From the NCBI RefSeq assembly GCF_005222835.1, contig NZ_STGA01000056.1, positions 5,699-46,658 on the forward strand: a DNA stretch of 40,960 bases, given 5' to 3'. Below are positions 25,107 through 34,705 of this stretch, piece after piece (position 1 is the first letter of the stretch; each line of letters opens with the position of its first letter). The position numbers and the translations under genes are program-made. The DNA comes from Rhizobium sp. FKY42 (GTDB lineage: Bacteria > Pseudomonadota > Alphaproteobacteria > Rhizobiales > Rhizobiaceae). The notes below the pieces were generated by a model. It saw only the letters and a program-made list of their open reading frames with translations, was not told where the DNA came from and did not search any database.

Positions 25107-27629
25107 AAGCTGCTCGTCCCCGTGCCGGAACTGCTGATACGTCTGGCGATGGCGGGCCGGGCGGCGGCGCGACGACAGGCTTATCGCGGCTTGATCCGGG
25201 GCCTGGAGCAAACGTCCATCGAGGCGCTTGATCAGTTTCTCATCGATCGGGCCGGCGATCGGAGCAATCTCGGCTGGATTGCCGAAGCGCCAGAGGGGAC
25301 AAAACTGAAGAACCTCAAGGGCCTGATCGCCCGTCTTGAGGTTTTGCGTTTGGCGGCCATTTCCGATGAGCGGCGTAAAACGATCCATGCCAACCGCTAT
25401 GGCATCATCGCCCGGGACGCCCGCATCCTGCATGCCCGTGAGAGACGACGCCTGACTGTCGAGCGTCGCTACGCCACGCTCACGGCGTTCGTCATCGAGA
25501 GGCAGGCGGCAATTACAGACCTTGCGATCGACATGTTCTGCAAACTGATCGGCAGCACCCGTCGCAAAGCTGAACTGAGCCGCACGGAACGCCGTCTGAA
25601 AGAAGCCGAGGTTCTTGATGGGGTGGCGCTTGATCATCTCAAGCTTGGCGAGGCGCTTCTGGCCGCGTGTGAGAGCGACACCGATCTCGCATCCGCAGTT
25701 GCAGCCTCACTCGGATGGGACGGTTTGACCGCCAGCATGGCGGCAGCCAGGTCCATCGTGCGCCCCGATCGCAGCGACGAATTCGATGAGCTCATCGAGC
25801 GGCACAAATCACTGCGAAAGCTGGGCAGGCTCATGTTCGGCACGTTCTCTTTCCGGTCGTTTCGTCCCGATGATCCGGTTTTGAGAGCAGTGGATCATCT
25901 GCGTGCGCTCTACAGCGGCAGGAAACTACCCGCGCAGGTGCCGTTCGCGTTCATGACCCGCAAGTGGCGGCGACGTGTGCGCTCGGACGGCGTCACGATC
26001 GACCTGCGCGCTTGGGAAGTGGCGGTCCTCGTTCACCTACGGGAGCGCCTGCGGGCCGGCGACATGTGGGTTGATGGCAGCCGGGCATGGCGCAGTTTCG
26101 AGGATTATCTTCTGCCTCGACCGATCTTCGCCCTGATGCGGGCCGAAGGGCGGCTCGGGCTTGCCATCCCTGACAGCTTTGCCGAATGGCGAGCCGAACG
26201 CACCGCCACACTCGACGCGAAACTCAAACAGCTGGCAAGGGCGGCGGCCGCCAACGCCATTCCGGATGCCGCTATTTCCGACAAGGGTTTGTCGGTTTCC
26301 CCGATCCGCGAGGAGGAGCGTGACAGGATCGTCGCGCTCAGCCGCCGACTTTATGTTCTGGTGCCACGGATCAGGATCACCAGCCTGCTTGCTGAGGTCC
26401 ACAGCTGGACCAGGTTCCTCGACAGCTTCACACACTATCGCACCGGCGAGACGGCGAACGATGAGCCGGCGTTGATGGCCGCGATCCTTGCCGACGCCAC
26501 CAACGCCGGTGCTGAACGCATGGCGGAAAGCTCACGCGGCGTCACGATCCACCAGATGATGCTGATGGTAGATCGGCATCTGCGCTCGGAAACCTATGCC
26601 ACGGCGACCGCCGTGCTGGTCGATGCGCAGCAGGCTCATCCCTTCGCCGCGGTCTGGGGCGACGGCCACATCTCCTCATCGGACGGGCAGTTCTTTCCGG
26701 CTGGCGGGCGCGGCGAAGCCAACCTCGAATACAATGCAAAATACGGCAAACGGCCGGGTGCCTCGGTCTACGGCTTTCTGTCTAATCGCTTCGCCTCCTT
26801 CTTCTCCCGCATGATCCAGGCCTCCGAGAGCGAAGCGCCCTACGTGCTCGATGGCCTCCTTCACAATGAAAGCTCCGTCGAAATCCATGAGCATGCAACC
26901 GATACCGCCGGCGCGACCGAAACGACATTCGCTATGTTCCACGGCTTCGGCTACAGGCTCATTCCCCGTATCCGCAATCTCGGCAATCGCAGGCTCTTCG
27001 TCATTGATCCTGGCTCGGCTTACGAGCCACTCGGGCCGCTGATCTCGGGAGCCGTCAACATGGATGTCATCGAGCATCACTGGGATGAGGTCTTGCGGCT
27101 GATGGCATCGATCGGCGCGGGCCTCGTGCCGCCATCCGTCATCCTCAAAAAGCTTGCCGCATCGCCTCGGCAAAATCGGCTCAATCAGGCGCTAAGAGAA
27201 ATGGGCCGGATTGAACGCTCGATCTTTATCTGCGACTGGTTGCTCGACACCAAGCTTAGGCGCAGATCGCATGCCATCCTCAACAAGGGTGAAAGCCGTC
27301 ACGCCCTTGCCCGGGCGGTCTTCCTCCACCAGCTTGGCGAGCTGCGCAACCGCGTGGCGGAAACCATGGCCTATCGGGCGTCAGGTCTCAACCTCGTCGT
27401 CAACGCCATTATCCTGTGGAACACCGTCTATCTCAGCCGCACTGTCGATTATGTTCGCGCCCAGGGCATCGATATTCCCGCCGAGCTGCTCTCCCAGGTC
27501 GCACCGCTACCATGGGCGCATATCGCGTTGACCGGTGACTACCTCTGGAACGAAATTGACCGACCCCTCGAACGCTTCAGACCGATTCGAGCTAACCGCT
27601 TCAATCCAAACAACTTCAAATTTCCTTAG
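25107..27629 (+). pseudogene. 5'-truncated Tn3-family transposase
   Basis: The frame is open without a stop from the transposon edge (codons beginning AAG CTG CTC GTC); a GTG at 25122 gives 835 residues. Tn3 transposases are about 970-1000 residues, so roughly 140-150 N-terminal residues are missing, removed by the junction at 25105. The DDE core is retained: SSSDGQFFPAGGRGE, ATDTAGATETTFAMF and LNKGESRHALARAVFLHQLGEL, with a normal C-terminus. It belongs to a different lineage from the other two transposases. Without the N-terminal DNA-binding part it is unlikely to be active. Confidence 0.85.
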
Positions 27630-27662
27630 CGTGTATTAATGTAGAAATACCCACGGAGTCCC
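27625..27662 (-). repeat. Possible unpaired Tn3-family terminal repeat
   Basis: The minus strand reads GGGACTCCGTGGGTATTTCT from 27662 inwards, directly against the 3' end of the truncated transposase, where its terminal repeat should lie. Length and G-rich outer end fit the family. No matching partner was found in the window, consistent with loss of the other end. Confidence 0.45.
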
Positions 27663-27773
27663 AAAAAGATAAGTTATGCAGGGCCGTGGCGGTTGACGCT
27701 GGGATTGCCGTCAATATCCACATCCGGCAGCGCACGATTGCCGCCGAATGAAGGATTTCAATCCTGCGGAGCC

Positions 27774-29045
27774 TTAGCCGTTGCCCTGTTGGATCGCAAG
27801 CGGCCGGGCAACCGGCGCGCCGGCTTCTTCAGGTCCCATATCCTCGGATTTGCTGCGGATGCTGCGGTAGCGGGAGAGCAGGGGAGCGACCACCGGCATG
27901 GTCAGCATGGTCGAGCCAACCGCCATCAGCAGCAGGGCTGTGAAGGTGGTCGACGTGATGATCTCTTTGTCGAGCAGGATGTTGGCGAAGATGATCATGA
28001 TCAGGGCCTTGGTCTGCAGCAACCAGCCAATGATCGTCGCCTCGCCCGGTTCCCAGCGCAGCAGCCGGCCAGCGATCTGCACGCCGATCAGCTTGCCTGA
28101 CACGGAAGCAACGAGCAGGAGGCCGGCGGCGGCCAGCACGCCGACGCCGCCCATGTCCCAGCTTGTGCGCAGGCCGGTCGACAGGAAGAACACCGGCATC
28201 ACTGTCATCAGCACCGTGCTGCGGAAGGCATCCATGCGCTCCAGCTTGTACCAGCGACTGTCCAGCACGGCGCCGGACAGGAATGCTCCGACCATGTAAT
28301 GCAGTCCCGCCCAGTCGGCCGCAAGGCCGCAGGCAATCAGCCAGATCAGCCCGAGGATCCAGCGGTCCAGCTCTCCGGACGCGGCAATGATCCTGCGGGC
28401 GAGGAGGGCGGCGGGGATGAAGACGAGCAGGAAGCCGGCCTGTCGCGTTACCCGCTCCCAGTCGAGCAGGATCAGGGCGAGGACCGCCCAGATGGCCACG
28501 TCATCAAGGCTGGCATACCTGAGGATGCGCTGGCCAAGGTTCGAGCGCAGGATGTCCATGTTCTCCATGAACAGGACCAGGATCGGCAGCGCCGTCACGG
28601 CGCAGGCCATTCCGATGCCGAGCAGCACCTGCCAGTAGGCCCCGCCGGGTCCGATCCAGCCGTCCGTGGCCAGCAGCATGGCGGCAGCCCCGGCCCCAAG
28701 CCCCAGCGGAACGATGAGCGCGAGCAAGGCAACTGTGCCAGTTTCCCTCCGCTTTGCCCAGGCTTGGTGCAAGTCGAGTTCGATACCGGCAATCCAGACG
28801 AACATCATCACAGCCCACCAGGCGATGCCGTTGAGGGCGGTGATGACCTTGTCCGTGAAGACCAGCGTGTAGACCTCCGGCAGTGCCGCGCCAAGAACGC
28901 CGGGCCCGAGCAGGATGCCGCCGACGATCTGCACCACGACCAGCGGCGCCCAGCTGCGCTGCCCGAGCAGGCGCCAGGCCAGATAGGGCAGGGTGAAGAT
29001 CACCAAAAGGGCCATGAGAAACAGTTCGGTGATTGGGATCTGCAT
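27774..29045 (-). CDS. Monovalent cation:proton antiporter (CPA2/KefB-like)
   Basis: 423 residues from ATG 29045, with about 12 membrane helices spread over residues 5-395. Motifs fit the Na+/H+ exchanger family: GGILLGPGVLG in helix 2-3, WIAGIELDL, the two-residue ion site region RYASLDDVAIWAVLAL and GAFLSGAVLD. The C-terminal tail is short, with no TrkA-N domain. It would exchange Na+ or K+ for protons at the inner membrane. It is the last gene of the leftward operon, separated from the azoreductase gene by 83 bp with a terminator-like hairpin, so expression may be lower or independent. It could serve as a product-tolerance pump or be unrelated to the cluster. Confidence 0.82.
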   Translation of the reverse strand: MQIPITELFLMALLVIFTLPYLAWRLLGQRSWAPLVVVQIVGGILLGPGVLGAALPEVYTLVFTDKVITALNGIAWWAVMMFVWIAGIELDLHQAWAKRRETGTVALLALIVPLGLGAGAAAMLLATDGWIGPGGAYWQVLLGIGMACAVTALPILVLFMENMDILRSNLGQRILRYASLDDVAIWAVLALILLDWERVTRQAGFLLVFIPAALLARRIIAASGELDRWILGLIWLIACGLAADWAGLHYMVGAFLSGAVLDSRWYKLERMDAFRSTVLMTVMPVFFLSTGLRTSWDMGGVGVLAAAGLLLVASVSGKLIGVQIAGRLLRWEPGEATIIGWLLQTKALIMIIFANILLDKEIITSTTFTALLLMAVGSTMLTMPVVAPLLSRYRSIRSKSEDMGPEEAGAPVARPLAIQQGNG

Positions 29046-29071
29046 ATGCGGCTCCGGAGATGGGAAAAGAC

Positions 29072-29090
29072 GCCGGGCATCCCGCCCGGC
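29072..29090 (-). terminator. Intra-operon hairpin with T-run on the minus strand
   Basis: GCCGGGC and GCCCGGC form a perfect 7-bp stem with a 5-base loop, followed on the minus strand by GTCTTTTCCC. It stands 38 bp after the azoreductase stop and before the antiporter ATG, and looks like a partial rho-independent terminator or attenuator. Confidence 0.55.
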
Positions 29091-29128
29091 ATCAAAGTGA
29101 CAGAACAGGCCGACTGCGGACTTGCGGC

Positions 29129-29755
29129 CTACCAGGTCGGGCTGAGTGCAGCCAGCTGGGCGCGTGCGGCGGACAAGGATGCTGCGGCAGCATCCGGGCC
29201 GCCCCACATGTTGCCGGCCGAGACGGCGTCTGACTGGGTGATGCCCATGAAGCCGAACACCTGGCGAAGATAGGGTGTCAGGTGATCGAACGGCTCTGTC
29301 GGGGTGCCGGGCTGGTACTCGCCTGCGCTCGACCAGACGATCATCAGCTTCTTGTCTGCAGACAGGAGCGGACCGAAGCCGGTGGCCGGGTCGAAGGAGA
29401 ACGTCTTGCCGACACGGACAATAAGGTCGACATAGGACTTCAGCGTCCAGGGAAGACCGAAATTGAACATCGGTGTGGCGATGACGATATGGCTCGCGGC
29501 ATGCAGGTCGGCGATGGCCTGATCCGAGGCGGCCAGAAGATTGGCCTGGTCCGGAGTGCGCTCGGCCTCCGGGGTCATGTTGGCCGCAATCCAGTCCTCG
29601 TCCGGACCTGCGATCGCCTCGCGGCCAAGGGCACGCTGGCGCAGTTCTGCATCGGGATTTGCCTTGTGCCAATCGGCAATGAACCCGTCGGCAAGGGCGG
29701 CGCTGGTCGATGCGACGCGGGGCGAAAAGCTCAAGGATAGCAAAGTCTTTGTCAT
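29129..29755 (-). CDS. FMN-dependent NADH-azoreductase-type flavoprotein
   Basis: 208 residues from ATG 29755, overlapping the amidase stop as ATGA. Flavodoxin-like fold: N-terminal LLSLSFSPRVASTSAALADGF phosphate-binding loop, ATPMFNFGLPWTLKSYVDLIVRVGKTFSF (FMN and quinone pocket, typical of AzoR), then SSAGEY and a C-terminal helix. AzoR-type enzymes reduce quinones and azo compounds with NADH by two-electron transfer. In this operon it could reduce a quinone-like intermediate, supply reduced flavin to the halogenase-like enzyme or protect against a redox-active product; these are inferences. Confidence 0.85.
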   Translation of the reverse strand: MTKTLLSLSFSPRVASTSAALADGFIADWHKANPDAELRQRALGREAIAGPDEDWIAANMTPEAERTPDQANLLAASDQAIADLHAASHIVIATPMFNFGLPWTLKSYVDLIVRVGKTFSFDPATGFGPLLSADKKLMIVWSSAGEYQPGTPTEPFDHLTPYLRQVFGFMGITQSDAVSAGNMWGGPDAAAASLSAARAQLAALSPTW

Positions 29756-31266
29756 GGAAGTTTCCTGTTTCCGGGGAAGATTTCCGTCCGCGCGAGGGCT
29801 AGGGCGGCAGACACAGCAAGGTGGTCGGCACCCGGGCCCGCGACGATCTGGACGGCACGCGGCAAGCCCTCCGGCCCGAGGAGAACCGGGGCGATGGTGG
29901 CGGGGTTGCCGAGTACGTTGAACACGGCGGTAGCGCCGATGTTGAAAGGATGGCGGAAGGCGTGGCCATGGTGCGGTGCAGGTCCTGGCACCGGCGGGCA
30001 CAGCAGCAGCGCATTGCCTGCAAGCATGTCGGCCAGCTCGGACGAGAGAGCCTGCCCCTGGTCGCGCCAGCGCCGCCAGAGCCGGGGGCCAGTCGGATCA
30101 AGCCTTCCACTCCAGGCAAGCAGCAGCGCAGCGGTGGTGTGCTCGCCGCGGCCAGTCAAATGGCGGAAGGACTGGCTGAGAAGCGGCAGGCGGCAGCCGT
30201 CGCCGACCAGCTGTTCCATGGTGACGTCAGCGGCACAGCGCAGCGTGCCCATCCAGATCCAGAACGCGCCTTGCAACAGATCCGTTCGCACAGTCTGCAA
30301 ACGCGCACCGGCTGTTTCCAGCAGGCTGGCAGCCCGCTCGACCGCTGCAATCTGCGCCAGGTCCGTCCGCTCGCTGCCGGTTATGGAGGGCGCGGGCAAC
30401 ACAAAGACGGAGCGCCCTTCGAGCTGAGCCGGGGTGGGCCAAGGCAGGCTGGAGGGAAGGGGAGCCTCCATGTCCGGGTGGATACCGTCGGGGCCTGTCA
30501 TCACCGACAACATCGGCCAGAGGTCTGCGGCGTCGTGGCACATCGGTCCGGGGGCAAAGAAGCGCGCCAGGGGCGCTGCAGCCGTATCTGGGCCCCGGTC
30601 CAGCGGGACATGCCCGGTAAGAGGCACCATTCCGGCCGTCGGCTTGTGCGCGTAGAGGCCACAATAGGCGGCCGGGATGCGCACCGAGCCGCCGCCATCC
30701 GTGCCGACTGCAACGCTTACTGCGCCAGCTGCCACCAGTGCCGCATCTCCGCCCGAACTGCCGCCGGGGGTGCGTGTCGGGTCCAGCGGATGCAGGGCGC
30801 GTCCGGTGATACGGTTCACCGTTTCTGGCCAGAGCGCCATTTCGGCCATGCTGCCGACACCGGTGATAACAGCACCAGCTGACCTGAGGCGCTGGACAAC
30901 CGTGCCGTCCTGGCTGGCAATCCGGTCGCGGTGACGGGCAGCGCCCATCATCCACGGAGCGCCAGCGACTTTCAGGCCTTCCTTGACCGTGACCGGCAAC
31001 CCGAGCAACGGCTGGCTGACCAGCGCTTCTGGGCCAAGCGCCCGGGCCGCCGTGTCGGCGGCCCGGGCCGCGCGGCGGGCCTGATCCGGCAGCAGTCCAG
31101 CCAAGGCAGCGAACCGGCGCCCGGCGGAGGACAGGCGTTGCAGTGCCTGTTCCGTCAGCTCGCTGGCTGGCACGTCCTGGAGGGCGACCGCGACTGCGAG
31201 TGGTGCGGCCGCCCCCCCCTGAGCCGCGGGAGGCAGCAAGGATGCAGGTTGATTGGATGCGGTCAT
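29752..31266 (-). CDS. Amidase-signature family hydrolase
   Basis: 504 residues from ATG 31266 (overlaps the preceding stop as ATGA; an upstream ATG at 31293 is less likely). The Ser-cisSer-Lys triad is visible: Lys95 in PVTVKEGLKV, cis-Ser in PGGSSGGDAALVAAG near 170, and nucleophile Ser194 in GTDGGGSVRIPAAYCGL. The family hydrolyses or transfers amide bonds. Within a cluster that contains an N-acyltransferase-like gene, it may trim, exchange or deprotect an amide group. No signal peptide is seen, so it should be cytoplasmic. GatA is excluded because no gatB or gatC is present and the C-terminal part is atypical. Confidence 0.88.
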   Translation of the reverse strand: MTASNQPASLLPPAAQGGAAAPLAVAVALQDVPASELTEQALQRLSSAGRRFAALAGLLPDQARRAARAADTAARALGPEALVSQPLLGLPVTVKEGLKVAGAPWMMGAARHRDRIASQDGTVVQRLRSAGAVITGVGSMAEMALWPETVNRITGRALHPLDPTRTPGGSSGGDAALVAAGAVSVAVGTDGGGSVRIPAAYCGLYAHKPTAGMVPLTGHVPLDRGPDTAAAPLARFFAPGPMCHDAADLWPMLSVMTGPDGIHPDMEAPLPSSLPWPTPAQLEGRSVFVLPAPSITGSERTDLAQIAAVERAASLLETAGARLQTVRTDLLQGAFWIWMGTLRCAADVTMEQLVGDGCRLPLLSQSFRHLTGRGEHTTAALLLAWSGRLDPTGPRLWRRWRDQGQALSSELADMLAGNALLLCPPVPGPAPHHGHAFRHPFNIGATAVFNVLGNPATIAPVLLGPEGLPRAVQIVAGPGADHLAVSAALALARTEIFPGNRKLP

Positions 31267-33098
31267 GCTGCGGCGTCCGCCGTGGGCTTGCATATCAGGT
31301 CCGTGGCATGGGCATGGGGCTGTGCAGGAACGGCATCGTCCGCCGCCAGCATTGGCGGAAGCTGCCAGGCCCGCTCAGCGGCCTGCCGGCGTTGGACGAG
31401 CCGCGACTGGGCCATGCCGATGTGCTTGTTCGGCGTAAAAAGAAAGGCATGCGGGGGCGAGAAAGGGCTCTGATGGGCCGGCCTGACCGAAGCAGCCCGC
31501 TCATAGGTCCAGGGCAGGAGGCCGATCAGGCCCGATCGCAGCAGATCGCCGCCGGCAAGCAGCGTCTGTCCGATCGCGAGCAACCAATGCTGCGGCTTGC
31601 CGAGCGGGGCCAGCAGGGCCAGTGCCTTCATCCGCAAATAGGCGCGCTTGCGGAAATAGCGGCTGATGAGGCGGCCACGGGGAATGTCATCCGGCCGGTA
31701 GTAGCTGAAAGGCACCGTTGTCTCGTAGAGGGCCGGTGCCCGGCGGATCAGCTCCTGCGGGTCCGCGGTCATGGCGAGGGCATCGAGCAGTTTCGGGAAC
31801 GGATAGACCGGAGGCTGCATGCCGCGCTTGTAGCGGGGTAGCAGCATCGCGACCTGCCTGGCGACACCGGCGTTCAGAAAGGCGCCGCTCATGTAGTTCG
31901 GCACCACGAGGTGGAAATAGCCCATGTTGGCGACGATCAGCGTCCAGGCCATTTTCACCGGGTCATTCATGACCTCGTACCAGTGGCTCCACTGGTCCTG
32001 CAGGGCGAGCTGGGCCCGCAAGTGGCCTTCCAGCGCCTCGACATAGCAGGGGGACAGCATCCCGCCACGCGCCTTGCGGATCATGCCGGTGATTTGCGGG
32101 ATCTGATGCGCCAGATAGGCAATGCCGGCGCTGTTGGCCGGGTCAAAGGTGAAGCCGGCGTCTCCCAGCAGGAACCAGCGTCCCTTGCGGTCATAGTAGC
32201 TGCTGGCTTCGTACATGTAGTTGAAGTAACGGCTGTCATCGAGCTTGCGGCCGCTCAGGATCAGCGCCTTCAGTTGCGGATGGTCGCGCTCCAGCACCTC
32301 GCAGAGGCGCTCGAAGCCCATGCGCTTCTCGCCCATGACCTCCGGCCGGTAGGTGATGCCGAAGCTCACCATGTCCTCGCCGGTGTCGCTGCGCATCGGG
32401 ATGATCCAGATCCAGTAGCCCTCGCCGTAGAAGTGGTGGGTCACGTAATAGGACTCGAAGCAGTGCTGTTTCAGCTTGGCCAGCCGCAATCCGTCGAGAA
32501 GGCGCCGGTCGAAGCCCTGCAGGCGGAACCAGTAGCTGCAGCGCTGGTAGGGCGGGTCCTGGTGCAGGCCGAACTGCTTGGTGAGGACGCGCATGCGTCC
32601 CGAGCAGTCGATGACATGATCGGCTTCGATCTGCCGGCTTGAGCCATCCGCAAGCTGCACGTTGACCTGTTGCGGCGCGCCTAGCTGGTCCGACAGATCC
32701 ACACCCGTGACGCGGCCGGTGACACGGGTCACCAGCGGGTCGATCCGGGCGTCCAGTTCGGCGTCGAAGCTGTGCCGGTTGAGATTGTAGGACGGCAGGC
32801 GGATGATCCCGGGGGCTTCGTGCTGGATGTATTCAGGTGCATCCGGCTCTTCGCCGGGCGGCAGGCGGAAATAATAGGTCAGGCCATATTTGTGCAGGTG
32901 GTCTTCCTCGAGATGTTCCCCGAGGCCAAGCGCCTTCATGAACTGGGCCGTCACCTCGACGGTGGATTCCCCCACAACCGGCAGGCCCTCGGCCTCCGGG
33001 TCGATCACGGTGATGTCCGCGTCGACCATGTCGCGCGCGAGGTACAGAGCTGCCATCTTGCCGGCGAGGCCGCGTCCGATGATCGCAATTCGGGTCAT
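31263..33098 (-). CDS. Flavin-dependent halogenase-like FAD monooxygenase
   Basis: 611 residues, ATG 33098, overlapping both neighbours by four bases. The N-terminal FAD site is GRGLAG at residues 8-13, followed by VVGESTVEVTAQFMKALGL (41-59). LHKYGLTYYF places Lys70 where flavin-dependent halogenases carry the catalytic Lys. WIWIIP near residues 228-233 matches the WxWxIP motif of that family, and FTFDPANSAGIAYLA near 314-328 matches its FxPxSxG-type motif. The last 130 residues are extra and of unknown fold. All diagnostic motifs fit a tryptophan-halogenase-like enzyme, but many relatives are plain hydroxylases or dehydrogenases, so halogenation is a hypothesis. It needs reduced flavin from a partner reductase. 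Confidence 0.8.
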   Translation of the reverse strand: MTRIAIIGRGLAGKMAALYLARDMVDADITVIDPEAEGLPVVGESTVEVTAQFMKALGLGEHLEEDHLHKYGLTYYFRLPPGEEPDAPEYIQHEAPGIIRLPSYNLNRHSFDAELDARIDPLVTRVTGRVTGVDLSDQLGAPQQVNVQLADGSSRQIEADHVIDCSGRMRVLTKQFGLHQDPPYQRCSYWFRLQGFDRRLLDGLRLAKLKQHCFESYYVTHHFYGEGYWIWIIPMRSDTGEDMVSFGITYRPEVMGEKRMGFERLCEVLERDHPQLKALILSGRKLDDSRYFNYMYEASSYYDRKGRWFLLGDAGFTFDPANSAGIAYLAHQIPQITGMIRKARGGMLSPCYVEALEGHLRAQLALQDQWSHWYEVMNDPVKMAWTLIVANMGYFHLVVPNYMSGAFLNAGVARQVAMLLPRYKRGMQPPVYPFPKLLDALAMTADPQELIRRAPALYETTVPFSYYRPDDIPRGRLISRYFRKRAYLRMKALALLAPLGKPQHWLLAIGQTLLAGGDLLRSGLIGLLPWTYERAASVRPAHQSPFSPPHAFLFTPNKHIGMAQSRLVQRRQAAERAWQLPPMLAADDAVPAQPHAHATDLICKPTADAAA

Positions 33099-34705
33099 GC
33101 GAAAGTCTCCTGCAGAAGGGGGGCAAGGGTATCGGTTGGCGCGCGGCGGCGGTAACGTCCGGGCGAGATGAGGCCATCGGGATCGAGGGCACTCTGGACC
33201 CTCCCGGCCAGCTGCCAGTAGGCGTTGTTGCCGGCCGTGGCTTCATCCATCAGGCCGCTGTGGAACCGGTAGGGGGGGAAACCGAGACGGCGGCCTTCGG
33301 CAATGAGCGCGCGCAGGCATGCCAGCGCCCTGTCGCTGTTGTTCCGGTCGCGCGGGAACAACAGCGGCACCGTGCTGTCAAAGGCCGAAACGGACAGGGT
33401 GGAGAAGGTGATTGGCGCGGCAAAGCCATGCGCTCCGCAGACCCTTGCGACCATGTCGATGTAGCGCCGGGCTGCGCGGCCCTCGATTGGAACGATCGGG
33501 GCGTACCAGAGCAGACCGCAGCCATCGCGGGCCGGATCGCGTCCGCTTAGCGGCATCGCCGCCGGCGCACCGCCATAGGCAAGCGCCAGGGCAAATTCGC
33601 CCGGATGGCCCGCCAGCATGCGATAGGCAGACCTGACGGGCTCGACGAGCGGCGACAGCGAACGCCCGATGAAGGGCAGACGGGCGAGCGTTTCGGCAAG
33701 ACGCAGGCGCTGGCTGTTGACAAAGGCCAGCCGTGCGGCAACCGGCCTCAACGCCTGGCGCAACACCTTTCGTCCGGCCCGGACGACGCCTTTGTCGCCG
33801 TAGACGACGCCGGTTCCGATCCAGGGCGCGCCTTTCAGGGCTGCGTCACCAGCCAGTGCGCCGACCCGGGCCGCGTTCATGAGATTGATGCCGCCGATGG
33901 TGAGTCCGCTGCGGGTCAGGATCTGGCGCATGGTGTCGATGGTGCGCTCCAGATCCGCGTCAGCCTTGAGCCAGAACACGAACATCTCGACAGCCGCCGG
34001 GCGCGGCATGAGCTGCAATGTGAGGCTGGTCACTACCGCGCCGCCATTCTGGCTGAACAGTCCGTCGAGATAGGGCCCGCTGCCCCAGCGGTAAACGGCA
34101 GGCCCGGTCTGGTCCGTCGAGGCGCTGAGGAAGGGCGAGCGATACAGCGATCCGTCAGCAAGAACGGCGGTCAGACCAAGTACGGCCTGGAAATGGTCGG
34201 CAACCGGCGTCATGCCGTAGCCGCGTTCCAGTGCGTTGCCGACGAGACTGCAGTCCGGCCCTGCGCCGGTGGTCGGCACCATGAATTCTGCGCCCCGCCC
34301 GGCCAGAAAGGCGTCCAGTTGGCCCTGGGTGACACCGGGCTCGACGGTGATCACGCCGAGGCCGGGATCAAAGTCGAGAATGCGCGTCATGGGGCTGAGG
34401 TCGAACAGAACCTGTGTCTCAGGACTGGCGGGACGCGCTGTGCCATAGCCCCAGTTGTGCCCGCTCGAGACGGGGTGAATGCTGAGGTTCTCGCGTCGCG
34501 CCAGATCCAGGGCCGCGCGGATCTCGTCCTCGGTCTCAAGCAGCAGCACGAGCGGCGCGGCGGCAGAGTGCGGCCATTGCAGCGTGTCGTGACCGCGTTC
34601 GGCAGACCTTGCAGTTTCGGCAAGGCGACCTGCCGTGCCGCTGATGCGGATCGCCTCGCGCAACCGCTCCAACGCGGTATCTGCTTGGGGGAAGTGTCGC
34701 GTCAC
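33095..34705 (-). CDS. FAD-linked oxidoreductase of the VAO/p-cresol methylhydroxylase type
   Basis: 536 residues from a GTG at 34705 that overlaps the methyltransferase stop (GTGA). The PP-loop region is IHPVSSGHNWGYGTA (residues 76-90) and the second FAD-contact segment is GVITVEPGVTQGQLDAFL. It ends with the typical ALDPDGLISPGRYRRR. The overall pattern matches vanillyl-alcohol oxidase / 4-cresol dehydrogenase flavoproteins, which oxidise para-alkylphenols through a quinone methide. I cannot see the covalent His or Tyr attachment site with certainty. A phenolic, perhaps tyrosine-derived, substrate is a reasonable guess. Confidence 0.86.
   Translation of the reverse strand: MTRHFPQADTALERLREAIRISGTAGRLAETARSAERGHDTLQWPHSAAAPLVLLLETEDEIRAALDLARRENLSIHPVSSGHNWGYGTARPASPETQVLFDLSPMTRILDFDPGLGVITVEPGVTQGQLDAFLAGRGAEFMVPTTGAGPDCSLVGNALERGYGMTPVADHFQAVLGLTAVLADGSLYRSPFLSASTDQTGPAVYRWGSGPYLDGLFSQNGGAVVTSLTLQLMPRPAAVEMFVFWLKADADLERTIDTMRQILTRSGLTIGGINLMNAARVGALAGDAALKGAPWIGTGVVYGDKGVVRAGRKVLRQALRPVAARLAFVNSQRLRLAETLARLPFIGRSLSPLVEPVRSAYRMLAGHPGEFALALAYGGAPAAMPLSGRDPARDGCGLLWYAPIVPIEGRAARRYIDMVARVCGAHGFAAPITFSTLSVSAFDSTVPLLFPRDRNNSDRALACLRALIAEGRRLGFPPYRFHSGLMDEATAGNNAYWQLAGRVQSALDPDGLISPGRYRRRAPTDTLAPLLQETFA

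Noticed and set aside
20780..25110. Five-base target duplication of the 20785-25105 transposon
   Set aside because: The flanking bases GAGCT and GAAGC differ, so no duplication is claimed.
28299..29273. 324-residue open frame on the plus strand opposite the antiporter gene
   Set aside because: It is antisense to a clear membrane transporter, has Asp/Gln/Arg-rich low-complexity composition and no recognisable motif.
29752..31266. GatA subunit of the Glu-tRNA amidotransferase
   Set aside because: No gatB or gatC is linked, and the gene is embedded in a tailoring operon with divergent C-terminal sequence.
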